Shown: positions 1 to 6,093, counted from the first letter of the stretch. The stretch: DNA of 10,463 bases from an uncultured Mollicutes bacterium (GCA_945935945.1 CAMESA010000025.1:1-10463), one strand, 5' to 3'. Made by a program: numbers and translations. The notes: generated by a model not told the origin, from the letters alone.

Positions 1-287
1 CAATTATTATTGCTAACCCTGAAAACGGAAAAGAATTACAACTTGAAGAAGGATGTATTATTGCAAAAAGACATATTCATATGACACCAGAAAATGCTGA
101 ATATTACCATGTTAACAATGGCGATATCGTTTGGGTTAAAGTTGAAACAAACGGAAGAAGCATTGTTTTTGGAGATACTGTTATTAGAGTTAGTCCAAAA
201 TTTAGCTTAGCAATGCATATTGATACTGATGAATGCAATGCTGGAAATTGTTTTGGTCAAGTTTTTGGCGAAATTATTAAATTATAA
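1..287 (+). CDS. pduL: Phosphate propanoyltransferase / PduL-type phosphotransacylase, C-terminal part (5' truncated by window edge)
   Basis: The frame is open from base 3, and 94 residues precede the TAA at 285-287. The in-frame ATG at 81 is internal: family-like sequence (GCIIAKRHIHM) runs straight through it, so the gene starts outside the window. PduL enzymes exchange CoA and phosphate on short acyl groups (acetyl-CoA or propionyl-CoA to acyl-phosphate); outside microcompartments they often replace Pta in acetate fermentation with acetate kinase. Visible signatures are the His-x-His motif (bases 72-80), which in the family contributes zinc ligands, and the late block AMHIDTDECNAGNC. No encapsulation peptide can be judged because the N-terminus is missing. 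The stop overlaps the next start (TAATG), so the two genes are probably translationally coupled. Family assignment is confident; the physiological substrate, acetyl or propionyl, is not shown. Confidence 0.9.
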   Translation, partial: IIIANPENGKELQLEEGCIIAKRHIHMTPENAEYYHVNNGDIVWVKVETNGRSIVFGDTVIRVSPKFSLAMHIDTDECNAGNCFGQVFGEIIKL

Positions 288-544
288 TGAGCAAAACATA
301 CACACATATTTGTAAAGGCACATGTTCTAGACAAATTACCATTGAACTTGATGATAACAACAAGATTGTTGATATAAAATATCTTTATGGTTGTCCAGGA
401 AATACTGAAGGAATTCGCAGATTAGTTCGTGGAATGGATATCAAAGATGTTCATGATCGTTTAATTGGTACAAAATGTGGTTCAAAATCATCTAGTTGTC
501 CAAATGAACTTGCTTTAGCAATTGAAGAAATTTTAAAAAATTAG
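287..544 (+). CDS. TSCPD-domain small protein (TIGR03905-like)
   Basis: This is an 85-residue protein whose ATG shares its A with the TAA stop of the upstream pduL. It matches the TSCPD domain layout: C9 and C13 near the N-terminus, a YGCPGNTEGI block around residues 34-43, and a C-terminal KCGSKSSSCPNELA block with C64 and C71. The regularly placed cysteines suggest metal binding. Related TSCPD domains occur at the C-terminus of class II ribonucleotide reductases, but the stand-alone form has no established function that I know of. The length fits the stand-alone family, and there is no signal peptide or membrane segment. It is the last gene before a strong terminator, so it is the distal gene of the pduL unit. 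The family call is good; the function is unknown. Confidence 0.85.
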   Translation: MSKTYTHICKGTCSRQITIELDDNNKIVDIKYLYGCPGNTEGIRRLVRGMDIKDVHDRLIGTKCGSKSSSCPNELALAIEEILKN

Positions 545-563
545 ACTCTTCGGAGTCTTTTTT
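543..563 (+). terminator. Intrinsic terminator of the pduL unit
   Basis: AGACTC (543-548) pairs perfectly with GAGTCT (553-558) around a TTCG tetraloop closed by C-G, the very stable UUCG class. A run of Ts follows. The hairpin begins at the stop codon of the TSCPD gene. Confidence 0.93.
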
Positions 564-583
564 AAAAAAGATTTACTAAATGA

Positions 584-612
584 TTGAAAGACCCTGATCA
601 TTATTATATATT
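584..612 (+). promoter_or_regulatory. metK promoter (TTGAAA-17-TATATT)
   Basis: TTGAAA at 584-589 and TATATT at 607-612 are 17 bp apart. Predicted +1 is about 618-619, the first base of the riboswitch P1 helix, so the aptamer folds from the very 5' end of the transcript. Confidence 0.7.
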
Positions 613-617
613 ATTAA

Positions 618-728
618 CACTTATCCAGAATTGCGTATAAATTAAGTGAAAAAGCGCAATAGCAACTCTTGTTAAACAAGTAAGTGCTCTTCTTAATGGC
701 AAGGTTCCACAACCTTGAACGATGAGTG
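618..728 (+). ncRNA. SAM-I family (S-box) riboswitch aptamer, with atypical P2
   Basis: The elements occur in S-box order. P1 is CACTTATC (618-625) with GATGAGTG (721-728), one G-U pair. P2 is ATTGCG (630-635) with CGCAAT (655-660). AGCAAC follows (661-666). P3 is ACTCTTG (665-671) with CAAG (677-680) and AGT (683-685). GTGCT follows (684-688). P4 is a perfect 7-bp stem, CAAGGTT (700-706) with AACCTTG (711-717), and GAACGATGAG then closes P1. Position before metK, which makes SAM, fits feedback control. Unusually, the GGGA/CCC internal helix and GA-rich kink-turn normal for P2 are absent; the P2 loop ATTAAG (641-646) can instead pair in six Watson-Crick pairs with CTTAAT (692-697) in J3/4, where the conserved pseudoknot belongs. 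SAM-I class is well supported; the subclass (SAM-I or SAM-I/IV-like) is open. Confidence 0.88.
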
Positions 729-742
729 GTATGTTCGATATG

Positions 743-769
743 GCTTCCCAAATTGTGGAGGCTTTTTTT
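743..769 (+). terminator. Regulatory terminator of the SAM riboswitch
   Basis: GCTTCC (743-748) pairs with GGAGGC (757-762, one G-U), and seven Ts follow. It lies 14 nt after the aptamer and before the metK Shine-Dalgarno, so SAM binding would be expected to favour premature termination. I did not identify an unambiguous antiterminator helix. Confidence 0.82.
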
Positions 770-787
770 ATAGATAAGGAGTTTAAA

Positions 788-1948
788 ATGAAAGAAGAAA
801 TATTATTTACAAGCGAAAGCGTTTCTGAAGGACATCCTGACAAAGTATGCGACCAAATTTCTGATGCAATTTTAGATGCAGTTTTAAAAGAAGATCCTAA
901 TTCTTTTGTTGCCTGCGAATGTTTTGTAACTGAAAATTTTCTATTAATTGGTGGCGAAATTACAACAAAAGCAAAAATTAATTATGAAGAAGTTGCTAGA
1001 AAAGTAATAAAAGATATTGGCTATGACCGCGATGAACTTGGTTTTAATTATGAAAATGTTCAAATTCTTAATAAAATCAATACACAATCACCTGATATCA
1101 GACAAGGTGTTGAAAATAATGATTTATTAAAGACTGGTGCTGGCGATCAAGGGATTATGTTTGGTTATGCAACAAATGAGTCTGATGGCTACATGCCTTT
1201 ACCTATTTGCATTGCTCATAAATTAGTTCGAATTGCAACAAAACTTAGAAAGTCAAAAGAATTTAAACATGCAAGACCTGATATGAAATCACAAGTTACA
1301 ATTGACTATACAAACGAAAAACCAAGAATTAAAACAATATTGATGAGTTGCTCTCATGATGAAGATTATGATGAAGTTGAATTCAAAGACTTTATTAAGA
1401 ATAATATTATGATTCCAGTTGCTCTTTCTTTTGGTTTAAATACAGATTTTAATGTTTTAATCAATCCAACAGGAAGATTTGTTGTCGGTGGTCCAAAAGG
1501 CGACACTGGTTTAACTGGAAGAAAGATAATTGTTGACACATATGGAGGAAGTGCTAGACATGGTGGTGGTGCTTTTAGTGGAAAAGATCCTTCGAAAGTT
1601 GATAGAAGTGCTTCATACTATGCTCGTTACATTGCAAAAAATTTAGTTGCTGCAAATGTAGCAGATAGATTAGAAGTTCAATTATCTTATGCAATTGGAA
1701 GAGCTGAGCCACTTTCAATTTCAATCTCAACATTTAAAACAGCACATTATCCAGATGCAAAGATACTTGAGATTATTAACAAAGTATTCGATTGTAGACC
1801 TGGCGCAATTATTAAAAACTTTAAAATGAGAACACCTGAATTTTCTTATAGAGAGATTTCAAATTATGGTCACTTAGGTAGACCTGATCTAGATTTACCT
1901 TGGGAAAGACTTGATAAGGTTGAGGAAATCAAAGAACTACTTAAATAA
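788..1948 (+). CDS. metK: S-adenosylmethionine synthetase (methionine adenosyltransferase)
   Basis: This 386-residue protein is the normal length for bacterial MetK, which makes SAM from methionine and ATP in the cytoplasm as a homotetramer. Signatures are ESVSEGHPDK (10-19, ATP/methionine site), GAGDQGIMFGYA (117-128, the GAGDQG signature), DTGLTGRK (239-246) and the phosphate-binding GGGAFSGKDP (259-268). The frame stays open upstream to an ATG at 722, but that codon is inside the riboswitch P1 and the extension would cover the terminator. The ATG at 788 has AAGGAG (775-780) seven bases upstream and gives the canonical N-terminus MKEEILFTSESVSEG. Regulation is predicted through the SAM riboswitch just upstream. 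No strong terminator follows; a dispersed repeat lies about 30 bases after the stop. Confidence 0.97.
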   Translation: MKEEILFTSESVSEGHPDKVCDQISDAILDAVLKEDPNSFVACECFVTENFLLIGGEITTKAKINYEEVARKVIKDIGYDRDELGFNYENVQILNKINTQSPDIRQGVENNDLLKTGAGDQGIMFGYATNESDGYMPLPICIAHKLVRIATKLRKSKEFKHARPDMKSQVTIDYTNEKPRIKTILMSCSHDEDYDEVEFKDFIKNNIMIPVALSFGLNTDFNVLINPTGRFVVGGPKGDTGLTGRKIIVDTYGGSARHGGGAFSGKDPSKVDRSASYYARYIAKNLVAANVADRLEVQLSYAIGRAEPLSISISTFKTAHYPDAKILEIINKVFDCRPGAIIKNFKMRTPEFSYREISNYGHLGRPDLDLPWERLDKVEEIKELLK

Positions 1949-1976
1949 TATATTCGTTTTAGAAGGTAAAATTTCC

Positions 1977-2006
1977 AAAAAACCCTGCAGAACTCAACTA
2001 TTTTTG
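1977..2006 (+). repeat. Dispersed repeat, copy A (CCCTGCAGAACTCAAC core)
   Basis: An A-run followed by CCCTGCAGAACTCAAC and TATTTTTG. A near-identical copy occurs in inverted orientation at 5654-5682, and a diverged direct copy at 7804-7833. This copy is in the gap between metK and hpf. It does not form a terminator hairpin. Confidence 0.8.
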
Positions 2007-2038
2007 TAAAATTATTATTTTTTTCTATTTTTCATCTA

Positions 2039-2065
2039 TTGATTTTTCTTGTTTTGAGTTATAAT
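2039..2065 (+). promoter_or_regulatory. Putative hpf promoter
   Basis: A perfect TATAAT (2060-2065) is preceded by TTGATT (2039-2044) at a short 15-bp spacing. The -10 is convincing; the -35 is uncertain. Predicted +1 is about 2072, giving a leader of roughly 26 nt that contains AGGAGG (2084-2089). Confidence 0.5.
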
Positions 2066-2097
2066 AAAATAAACAAAATACATAGGAGGTATCATAA

Positions 2098-2658
2098 ATG
2101 AAATATCAAATAGTTGGTAAAAACATTACTGTCACTGAAGCTATTTCTAACGCATTAACAAAGAAATTAAGCAAGATGGATAAATACTTCAAAAATGATG
2201 ATGAAGTAGTTTGTAGAGCAGTAGTTAGAACTTATAAGAAAAACGAAGCAAAAGTTGAAATTACAATTTTCAGTACTGATACTACTTTTAGAGCTGAAGT
2301 TAAGAGTGATGATTTGTATAAGGCATTCGATCTCGCAATTGATAAATTACTTGGCCAAATGAGAAAACTCAAAAGTCAACTCAAAAAACGTTATGACCGT
2401 GCAGGAGTTGGTAAAGCTATTGCTTTTGAAGCTATTAAAGATGAAGAAGAACAAGAGGAAACTGCAAAACCAGTTAGAACTAAAGTCATTCATCTGAAAC
2501 CTATAACAATTGAAGAAGCTGCATTACAAATGGAAGCAATTGGTCACGATTTCTATCTATATTTAGATACAGACGATGAAAAAATCAGCGTTGTATATAA
2601 AAGAGAAGATGGAGGTTATGGCTTACTTCAAGCTGATAACAAAACTGACATTAAATAG
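2098..2658 (+). CDS. hpf: Ribosome hibernation promoting factor, long form
   Basis: This 186-residue protein has the two-part structure of long HPF, which pairs 70S ribosomes into inactive 100S dimers in stationary phase or stress. Residues 1-100 form the S30AE/YfiA ribosome-binding domain, with basic segments such as KLKSQLKKRYDR (90-101). A charged linker follows (about 112-127), then the C-terminal dimerisation domain: RTKVIHLKPITIEEA (127-141), QMEAIGHDF (144-152) and VVYKREDGGYGLLQ (165-178). Long forms are typical of Firmicutes. The ATG at 2098 has AGGAGG (2084-2089) upstream. The gene has its own promoter and terminator, so it is monocistronic. Confidence 0.96.
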   Translation: MKYQIVGKNITVTEAISNALTKKLSKMDKYFKNDDEVVCRAVVRTYKKNEAKVEITIFSTDTTFRAEVKSDDLYKAFDLAIDKLLGQMRKLKSQLKKRYDRAGVGKAIAFEAIKDEEEQEETAKPVRTKVIHLKPITIEEAALQMEAIGHDFYLYLDTDDEKISVVYKREDGGYGLLQADNKTDIK

Positions 2659-2679
2659 GAATATCAAATTTTGATACTC

Positions 2680-2709
2680 AAAACGTCATGAAAATGGCGT
2701 TTTCTTTTT
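2680..2709 (+). terminator. Intrinsic terminator of hpf
   Basis: AAAACGTCAT (2680-2689) pairs with ATGGCGTTTT (2694-2703) around a GAAA tetraloop with one G-U pair, followed by CTTTTT. The T-run overlaps the -35 of the next promoter. Confidence 0.9.
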
Positions 2710-2735
2710 ACATTAGTAAAGTTGAATGATAAAAT
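2707..2735 (+). promoter_or_regulatory. HAD-gene promoter with extended -10; near-leaderless start
   Basis: TTTACA (2707-2712), a 17-bp spacer, and TAAAAT (2730-2735) preceded by TG at 2727-2728 (extended -10). Predicted +1 is about 2741-2743, at the ATG of the next gene, so the message would have essentially no leader. Confidence 0.65.
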
Positions 2736-2741
2736 ATTGCC

Positions 2742-3575
2742 ATGGCTAAAATATTAGCAACAGATTTAGATGGAACTTTGTTTTATCCAAAGGATAATAT
2801 AGGTATGATTTCAAAACCAAACCTTTTTTTCATTCAGTCTTTTATTGATAATGGAGGAAAGGTTGTTTTAATCAGTGGAAGATCGCATTCATATATTAAA
2901 AAAGTTATTAATAGGATAGGAAGACCATGCGCTGGAATCTCTTATAATGGCGGATGCGTGTATGATGGTGAAAAATTAGTTCGTTCAAAAGCTATTCCTA
3001 ATGATGAAGCAAATGAAATCATTGAAGAAATTAAGAATACCTATAAAATTCCTGGTATTTTTTTAATGACAGAGAATGGTCTTTCAATTTATCTAAGATA
3101 CAAAAGTAAATTTATTCGCTGGCTTTATAAACTTTATTATAAAACAACAGGAATATATGCTGAAAATTTGCTTTCTAATGAAGAAGATTATTACAAAGAG
3201 CTAAAAGAGGGCAAAATTTTTAAAATAATGATATATTTTGGTCTAGGAAAACGTAAACAAAATAGAGCAAAACAAATAAATAGCATTTTAAGAAATGTTT
3301 ATGATAATGTTGAATGTAATCGGTCAAAAAACGTAATTGAAATTACAGCAAAAGATTGCTCTAAAGCCTCTTCATTATTAGATTTATTGTCTTCGATGAA
3401 TGCATCAAAAGATGACGTTTATGTTGTCGGAGATAGTGGTAACGATATTTCAATGTTTAAAGTTTTTCAAAAAAATAGTTTCTGCATGGGCCACGCACCT
3501 AATGCAGTTAAAAAATATGCTAGATATACAATAGAAAAGTTTGAAGATTTATCTAGATATATTTCAGAAAAATAG
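2742..3575 (+). CDS. Cof-type HAD-superfamily phosphatase (HAD-IIB)
   Basis: This 277-residue cytoplasmic hydrolase has all four HAD motifs: motif I DLDGTL with nucleophile D8 and acid/base D10; motif II S45 in LISGRS; motif III K208 in DCSKASSLL; motif IV GDSGND (230-235) with metal-binding acidic residues. Residues of about 85-190 form the large C2B cap typical of Cof/YidA-type enzymes, which dephosphorylate sugar phosphates, FMN, PLP and similar metabolites. The substrate cannot be read from sequence. The ATG at 2742 begins right before the MAKILATDLDGT consensus. It has no Shine-Dalgarno, and the promoter places +1 at this codon, suggesting leaderless translation. The next gene starts 28 nt after the stop, so cotranscription is likely. 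Confidence 0.93.
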   Translation: MAKILATDLDGTLFYPKDNIGMISKPNLFFIQSFIDNGGKVVLISGRSHSYIKKVINRIGRPCAGISYNGGCVYDGEKLVRSKAIPNDEANEIIEEIKNTYKIPGIFLMTENGLSIYLRYKSKFIRWLYKLYYKTTGIYAENLLSNEEDYYKELKEGKIFKIMIYFGLGKRKQNRAKQINSILRNVYDNVECNRSKNVIEITAKDCSKASSLLDLLSSMNASKDDVYVVGDSGNDISMFKVFQKNSFCMGHAPNAVKKYARYTIEKFEDLSRYISEK

Positions 3576-3603
3576 TAAAATAGTAAAGTTAGGAGAAATT
3601 AAA

Positions 3604-4470
3604 ATGGAAACTATTAGCAGAGTTATTGTGTCACTTGTTTATTACAATTCATTAGTTAGGGATACTCTTGAATACACATTAAACAAACCAGATGGTTTTG
3701 ACACAAAATATTACGATTATAAAAGAAACGGAATCGTTAATGAAATTAAACTTAACACACCTTTAAAAGTATTTTTAGATCAAAATGGTGAAAAAGGTGA
3801 AGATTTAAGAAAAAGATTAGAAGCTTTTGGGAATGAATTTTATAGTGATGCATCAACTGTCATCGTTAGAAAAAACGAAGAATTAAGAATTGATCATGCT
3901 CAAAATGTTAAAATTTTCCAAAATGTTATCCCATTACATGAAGAATTAAATTCAATTATTCAACTTCATGTCAATCACGCTAGAACAAACAATATTTTAG
4001 AAGAAAAAGTTGCAAATCTTGTTGCTGCTGATGAAAGATTTTACAGAGCAGTTGCTTTCTTAACATTAAATGGTGAAATTGATCGTCAATTCGAAGAATT
4101 CAACAAAGTAATGAGAGAATCAAAAGGTGAAGCTACTCCACAATCAAACTTCATTCAAAATGATTTAAATGAATTAGTTAAATGTATCGCAACAGTTAGA
4201 CAACACGCAACATGTAAAGATGAACTTTATACAAACGCTTTAGATGCAATTTTTGCTTCAATTGAAATGATGAATGGTAAAAGAGATCTTCCAAAAGGTA
4301 AAACTTTTGCAGATGTCTTCAATGATTGTAACCAAAAAATTGCTGCATTTGTTCAAGATGCAGAAAAAGCTTGGAGAGATACATACACACCTTGCTTAAA
4401 CGAACTCATCGAAGATACAAGAAGCAGACAAGAAAACCAAGCAGAAAAACCAGAAGTTAAACCTGAATAA
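3604..4470 (+). CDS. Conserved-looking soluble protein of unknown function (288 aa)
   Basis: I do not recognise this family. The frame opens at ATG 3541 inside the HAD gene, but ATG 3604 has AGGAGA (3591-3596) seven bases upstream and gives the sensible start METISRVIVSLVYYNSLV. The protein has no signal peptide and no membrane segment. From about residue 95 onward it looks almost wholly alpha-helical, with scattered acidic and basic residues, and it ends in a polar tail (about 272-288) rich in E, K, Q and P. Its Phe codons include more TTC than in the HAD gene before it, which may mark stronger expression (inference). It starts 28 nt after the HAD gene and ends 6 nt before a two-TM protein gene, so these three probably form one operon. 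A structural or scaffold role with the membrane protein is only a guess. Confidence 0.85.
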   Translation: METISRVIVSLVYYNSLVRDTLEYTLNKPDGFDTKYYDYKRNGIVNEIKLNTPLKVFLDQNGEKGEDLRKRLEAFGNEFYSDASTVIVRKNEELRIDHAQNVKIFQNVIPLHEELNSIIQLHVNHARTNNILEEKVANLVAADERFYRAVAFLTLNGEIDRQFEEFNKVMRESKGEATPQSNFIQNDLNELVKCIATVRQHATCKDELYTNALDAIFASIEMMNGKRDLPKGKTFADVFNDCNQKIAAFVQDAEKAWRDTYTPCLNELIEDTRSRQENQAEKPEVKPE

Positions 4471-4476
4471 TAATCA

Positions 4477-4887
4477 ATGAAAAATAATTATCCAACAGAA
4501 AACAAAAAAACAAATAACTTACTTAAAGGATTCACCGTTAAACAAATTATTTGGTTTATTATTGGTGTTCTTATTGCACTAAATGCCTTGATTTTCTTAA
4601 TCTTAGGCCTTATAAATGATTATGCTTCATTGCCATATTCACCATTCAAAGTACCAAATGATGGAATGATTAAGACTCTTGGTGGTATTGACTTTAAATG
4701 GTTTGGTGTCATTACATTAATTCTTGGAACATTCATCTTCACTTTATCACTTAGCATGGCTTCAAAAGCTGAAGACAGAGAAAAAGAAAGAGAAGCTAGA
4801 AGAGAACAAAGAATTAAAGCAATGGAAGAACAATCAAAAAGTGTTGTATTAAATTTTGAAGGAACATCTAGTTCAATAGAAAAATAA
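4477..4887 (+). CDS. Two-TM membrane protein with charged helical C-terminal tail, unknown function
   Basis: This 136-residue protein was not recognised as a known family. A polar N-terminus (1-20) precedes a first hydrophobic helix (about 23-46, IIWFIIGVLIALNALIFLIL). An external loop of about 28 residues follows, then a second helix (about 75-95, WFGVITLILGTFIFTLSLSM). Residues 97-122 are a dense run of alternating E, K and R likely to form a single charged helix or coiled coil, and the end is polar. Both termini are probably cytoplasmic. The ATG has no Shine-Dalgarno and lies 6 nt after the TAA of the preceding gene, so reinitiation after that gene is likely. A terminator follows directly, making it the last gene of the operon. 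Confidence 0.8.
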   Translation: MKNNYPTENKKTNNLLKGFTVKQIIWFIIGVLIALNALIFLILGLINDYASLPYSPFKVPNDGMIKTLGGIDFKWFGVITLILGTFIFTLSLSMASKAEDREKEREARREQRIKAMEEQSKSVVLNFEGTSSSIEK

Positions 4888-4897
4888 TTTATAAAAC

Positions 4898-4920
4898 AAA
4901 GAGGCATTTGCCTCTTTTTA
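4898..4920 (+). terminator. Intrinsic terminator of the HAD/288-aa/TM operon
   Basis: AAAGAGGC (4898-4905) pairs perfectly with GCCTCTTT (4910-4917) around ATTT, and the Ts continue. Confidence 0.92.
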
Positions 4921-4965
4921 TATTTGTACTATTTATATTTATTTGTCCATAAAATAATAGAAATA

Positions 4966-4994
4966 TTTACAAATAAGTTAAAGCAAATTAAAAT
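4966..4994 (+). promoter_or_regulatory. Lipoprotein gene promoter (TTTACA-17-TAAAAT)
   Basis: TTTACA (4966-4971) and TAAAAT (4989-4994) have a 17-bp spacer, the same pair as the HAD-gene promoter but without the extended -10. Predicted +1 is about 5001, so the leader is about 12 nt and contains little more than the AAGGAG. Confidence 0.65.
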
Positions 4995-5012
4995 AATAAA
5001 AAAGGAGTTTTT

Positions 5013-5648
5013 ATGAAAAAAGTTAATTTATTTTTAATTCCAGTTGCAATTACAGCTTTTGCAATTACATCATGTGGAAATAAAGAAATATCAAAAGAAG
5101 AAGCAGGAAATGTTGTTAAAAAGGCTGCTGCAAAAGAAGTCCCTGAATACACAACTATTACTTTAACTACTGAACTTGTTAAGTATAAATTTGACATAAA
5201 AGGTGAAGGATTAGAAGGACTTGGTATTTCTCAAGAAGATTTTGATGCTAGTATCAAAGAAATGGGTTTTAAAGAATTAAAACCTGGATCAAAATTTGAA
5301 ACTTCAATTACATTTAGCGAAGCAAAAGAACAATATCGTTTTGCCAATCTTGATGAAGTTTTAAAAGAATTAGATGCAACAACAGCAAAAAATAGCAAAA
5401 TCAAATATTATGCTGTTGGTGATGGCGTTAAGGTTGAATACTCAAATAGCATGGAAAACAAAACTGAAGTTGGCGATAATAAAATGTCAGTTTCTTCAAG
5501 CGCTTATGCTTCAATTACTCTCAATGAATATGCATTAGCTACTGAATTATATAATGAAGCAACTGAATCTGCAGCTACAACAATAGGTGATAAATCATCT
5601 TCAGTTTATTTTGAATTAGGCGTCAGAATGAGCCTTTCATTTAAATAA
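5013..5648 (+). CDS. Predicted lipoprotein, unknown function
   Basis: This 211-residue protein begins with a lipoprotein signal peptide: basic MKK, hydrophobic VNLFLIPVAITAFA, then lipobox ITSC with Cys21 as the expected lipid-modified residue after signal peptidase II cleavage. It should be anchored to the outer face of the membrane. The mature part is acidic and rich in T, S, K and E, with alternating polar and aliphatic residues suggesting beta strands, as in small secreted beta-rich lipoproteins. I see no named domain. AAGGAG (5002-5007) precedes the ATG. It has its own promoter, and a dispersed repeat plus a hairpin terminator follow, so it is probably monocistronic. Confidence 0.88.
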   Translation: MKKVNLFLIPVAITAFAITSCGNKEISKEEAGNVVKKAAAKEVPEYTTITLTTELVKYKFDIKGEGLEGLGISQEDFDASIKEMGFKELKPGSKFETSITFSEAKEQYRFANLDEVLKELDATTAKNSKIKYYAVGDGVKVEYSNSMENKTEVGDNKMSVSSSAYASITLNEYALATELYNEATESAATTIGDKSSSVYFELGVRMSLSFK

Positions 5649-5653
5649 TTTTT

Positions 5654-5682
5654 CAAAAATAGTTGAGTTCTGCAGGTTTTTT
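5654..5682 (-). repeat. Dispersed repeat, copy B (inverted relative to copy A)
   Basis: Bases 5654-5676 are identical to the reverse complement of copy A over 23 nt. The match continues into the T-run after loss of one G. It begins 5 bases after the lipoprotein stop codon. Confidence 0.85.
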
Positions 5683-5716
5683 GAGAAATCTTTAGAAAAA
5701 TAACTGTATAATTATG

Positions 5717-5747
5717 AACTGCTAGGAGGAAACTTCTAGCAGTTTTT
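5717..5747 (+). terminator. Strong hairpin terminator after the lipoprotein gene
   Basis: AACTGCTAG (5717-5725) pairs perfectly with CTAGCAGTT (5736-5744), followed by more Ts. The 10-nt loop holds GAGGAAACTT, so AGGAGG is exposed at the stem-loop boundary. A TATAAT (5707-5712) lies just upstream, but no -35 is at a good distance. Confidence 0.88.
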
Positions 5748-5798
5748 ATATCGGATTTTTGGTATCTTTTTATTTTTCTATACAATCAATTTTGATGT

Positions 5799-5824
5799 TA
5801 CAGGAAATTTTTAAAAGATTTATC
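5799..5824 (+). repeat. Repeat E, copy 1 (TACAGGAAATTTT...GATTTATC)
   Basis: Matches 8221-8246 in the same orientation at 22 of 26 positions without gaps; TACAGGAAATTTT and GATTTATC are identical in both. The second copy lies just upstream of the IS30 transposase remnant, so this is probably a fragment of the same or a related element. Confidence 0.65.
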
Positions 5825-5933
5825 TTTAATCAACATGAAGTTATATGGACAATAAGTAACGATTATCCGTTTATAAATCTACGCCCCGTTAAATGCGATA
5901 TAACGGACAGGGTTTTAAGGTCAATATCCTAAC

Positions 5934-5959
5934 ACGGACATATCGCGATAAAAAAGAGG
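5934..5959 (+). repeat. Repeat F, copy 1 (ACGGACATA...ATAAAAAAGAGG)
   Basis: Shares ACGGACATA and ATAAAAAAGAGG with 7876-7902, separated by five variable bases. The 7876 copy lies at the 3' side of the IS30 transposase remnant. A shorter related motif, CGATATAACGGACA, is at 5896-5909. Confidence 0.55.
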
Positions 5960-6034
5960 TTATTCTACATATCACATTCAACTTGAAAAGAAAGCTATAA
6001 GAGCGCGAAATGAATTTTTTCATTTAGTTTTTTC

Positions 6035-6093
6035 AATTAACAAACTATATAAAAGTGTTAACAAATTTAAAAAATATGTTAAAATGTTTACAG
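6035..6093 (+). promoter_or_regulatory. Promoter and operator-like repeats of the XRE-ImmA unit
   Basis: TTAACA (6058-6063) and TAAAAT (6080-6085) with a 16-bp spacer form the promoter; +1 is about 6092. A perfect palindrome TGTTAACA (6056-6063) covers the -35. Related words are ATTAACA (6036-6042), TGTTAAAA (6078-6085, over the -10) and TGTTTACA (6086-6093). Spacing is about 21-22 bp, two helical turns, for the first three. This pattern suits autoregulation by the XRE protein; the binding itself is inferred. Confidence 0.5.

Larger units (their letters stand above)
5748..6055 (+). other. Gene-free stretch with repeat fragments and weak hairpins
   Basis: No supportable coding region. It holds a 26-nt repeat (5799-5824), an imperfect foldback (5841-5876), a CGATATAACGGACA motif (5896-5909), an ACGGACATA repeat (5934-5959) also found beside the IS30 remnant, and a weak AT-only hairpin AAATGAA/TTCATTT (6008-6025) followed by AGTTTTTT. 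It looks like decayed mobile-element DNA between the lipoprotein gene and the XRE-ImmA unit. Confidence 0.6.

Noticed and set aside
604..843. 79-codon open frame on the minus strand
   Set aside because: It is antisense to the SAM riboswitch and the start of metK, has no Shine-Dalgarno and no recognisable sequence.
4620..4907. 95-codon minus-strand open frame
   Set aside because: It lies antisense to the two-TM protein gene and terminator; its composition reflects the opposite strand.
4988..5197. 69-codon minus-strand open frame
   Set aside because: It is antisense to the lipoprotein signal region, with no initiation signals.
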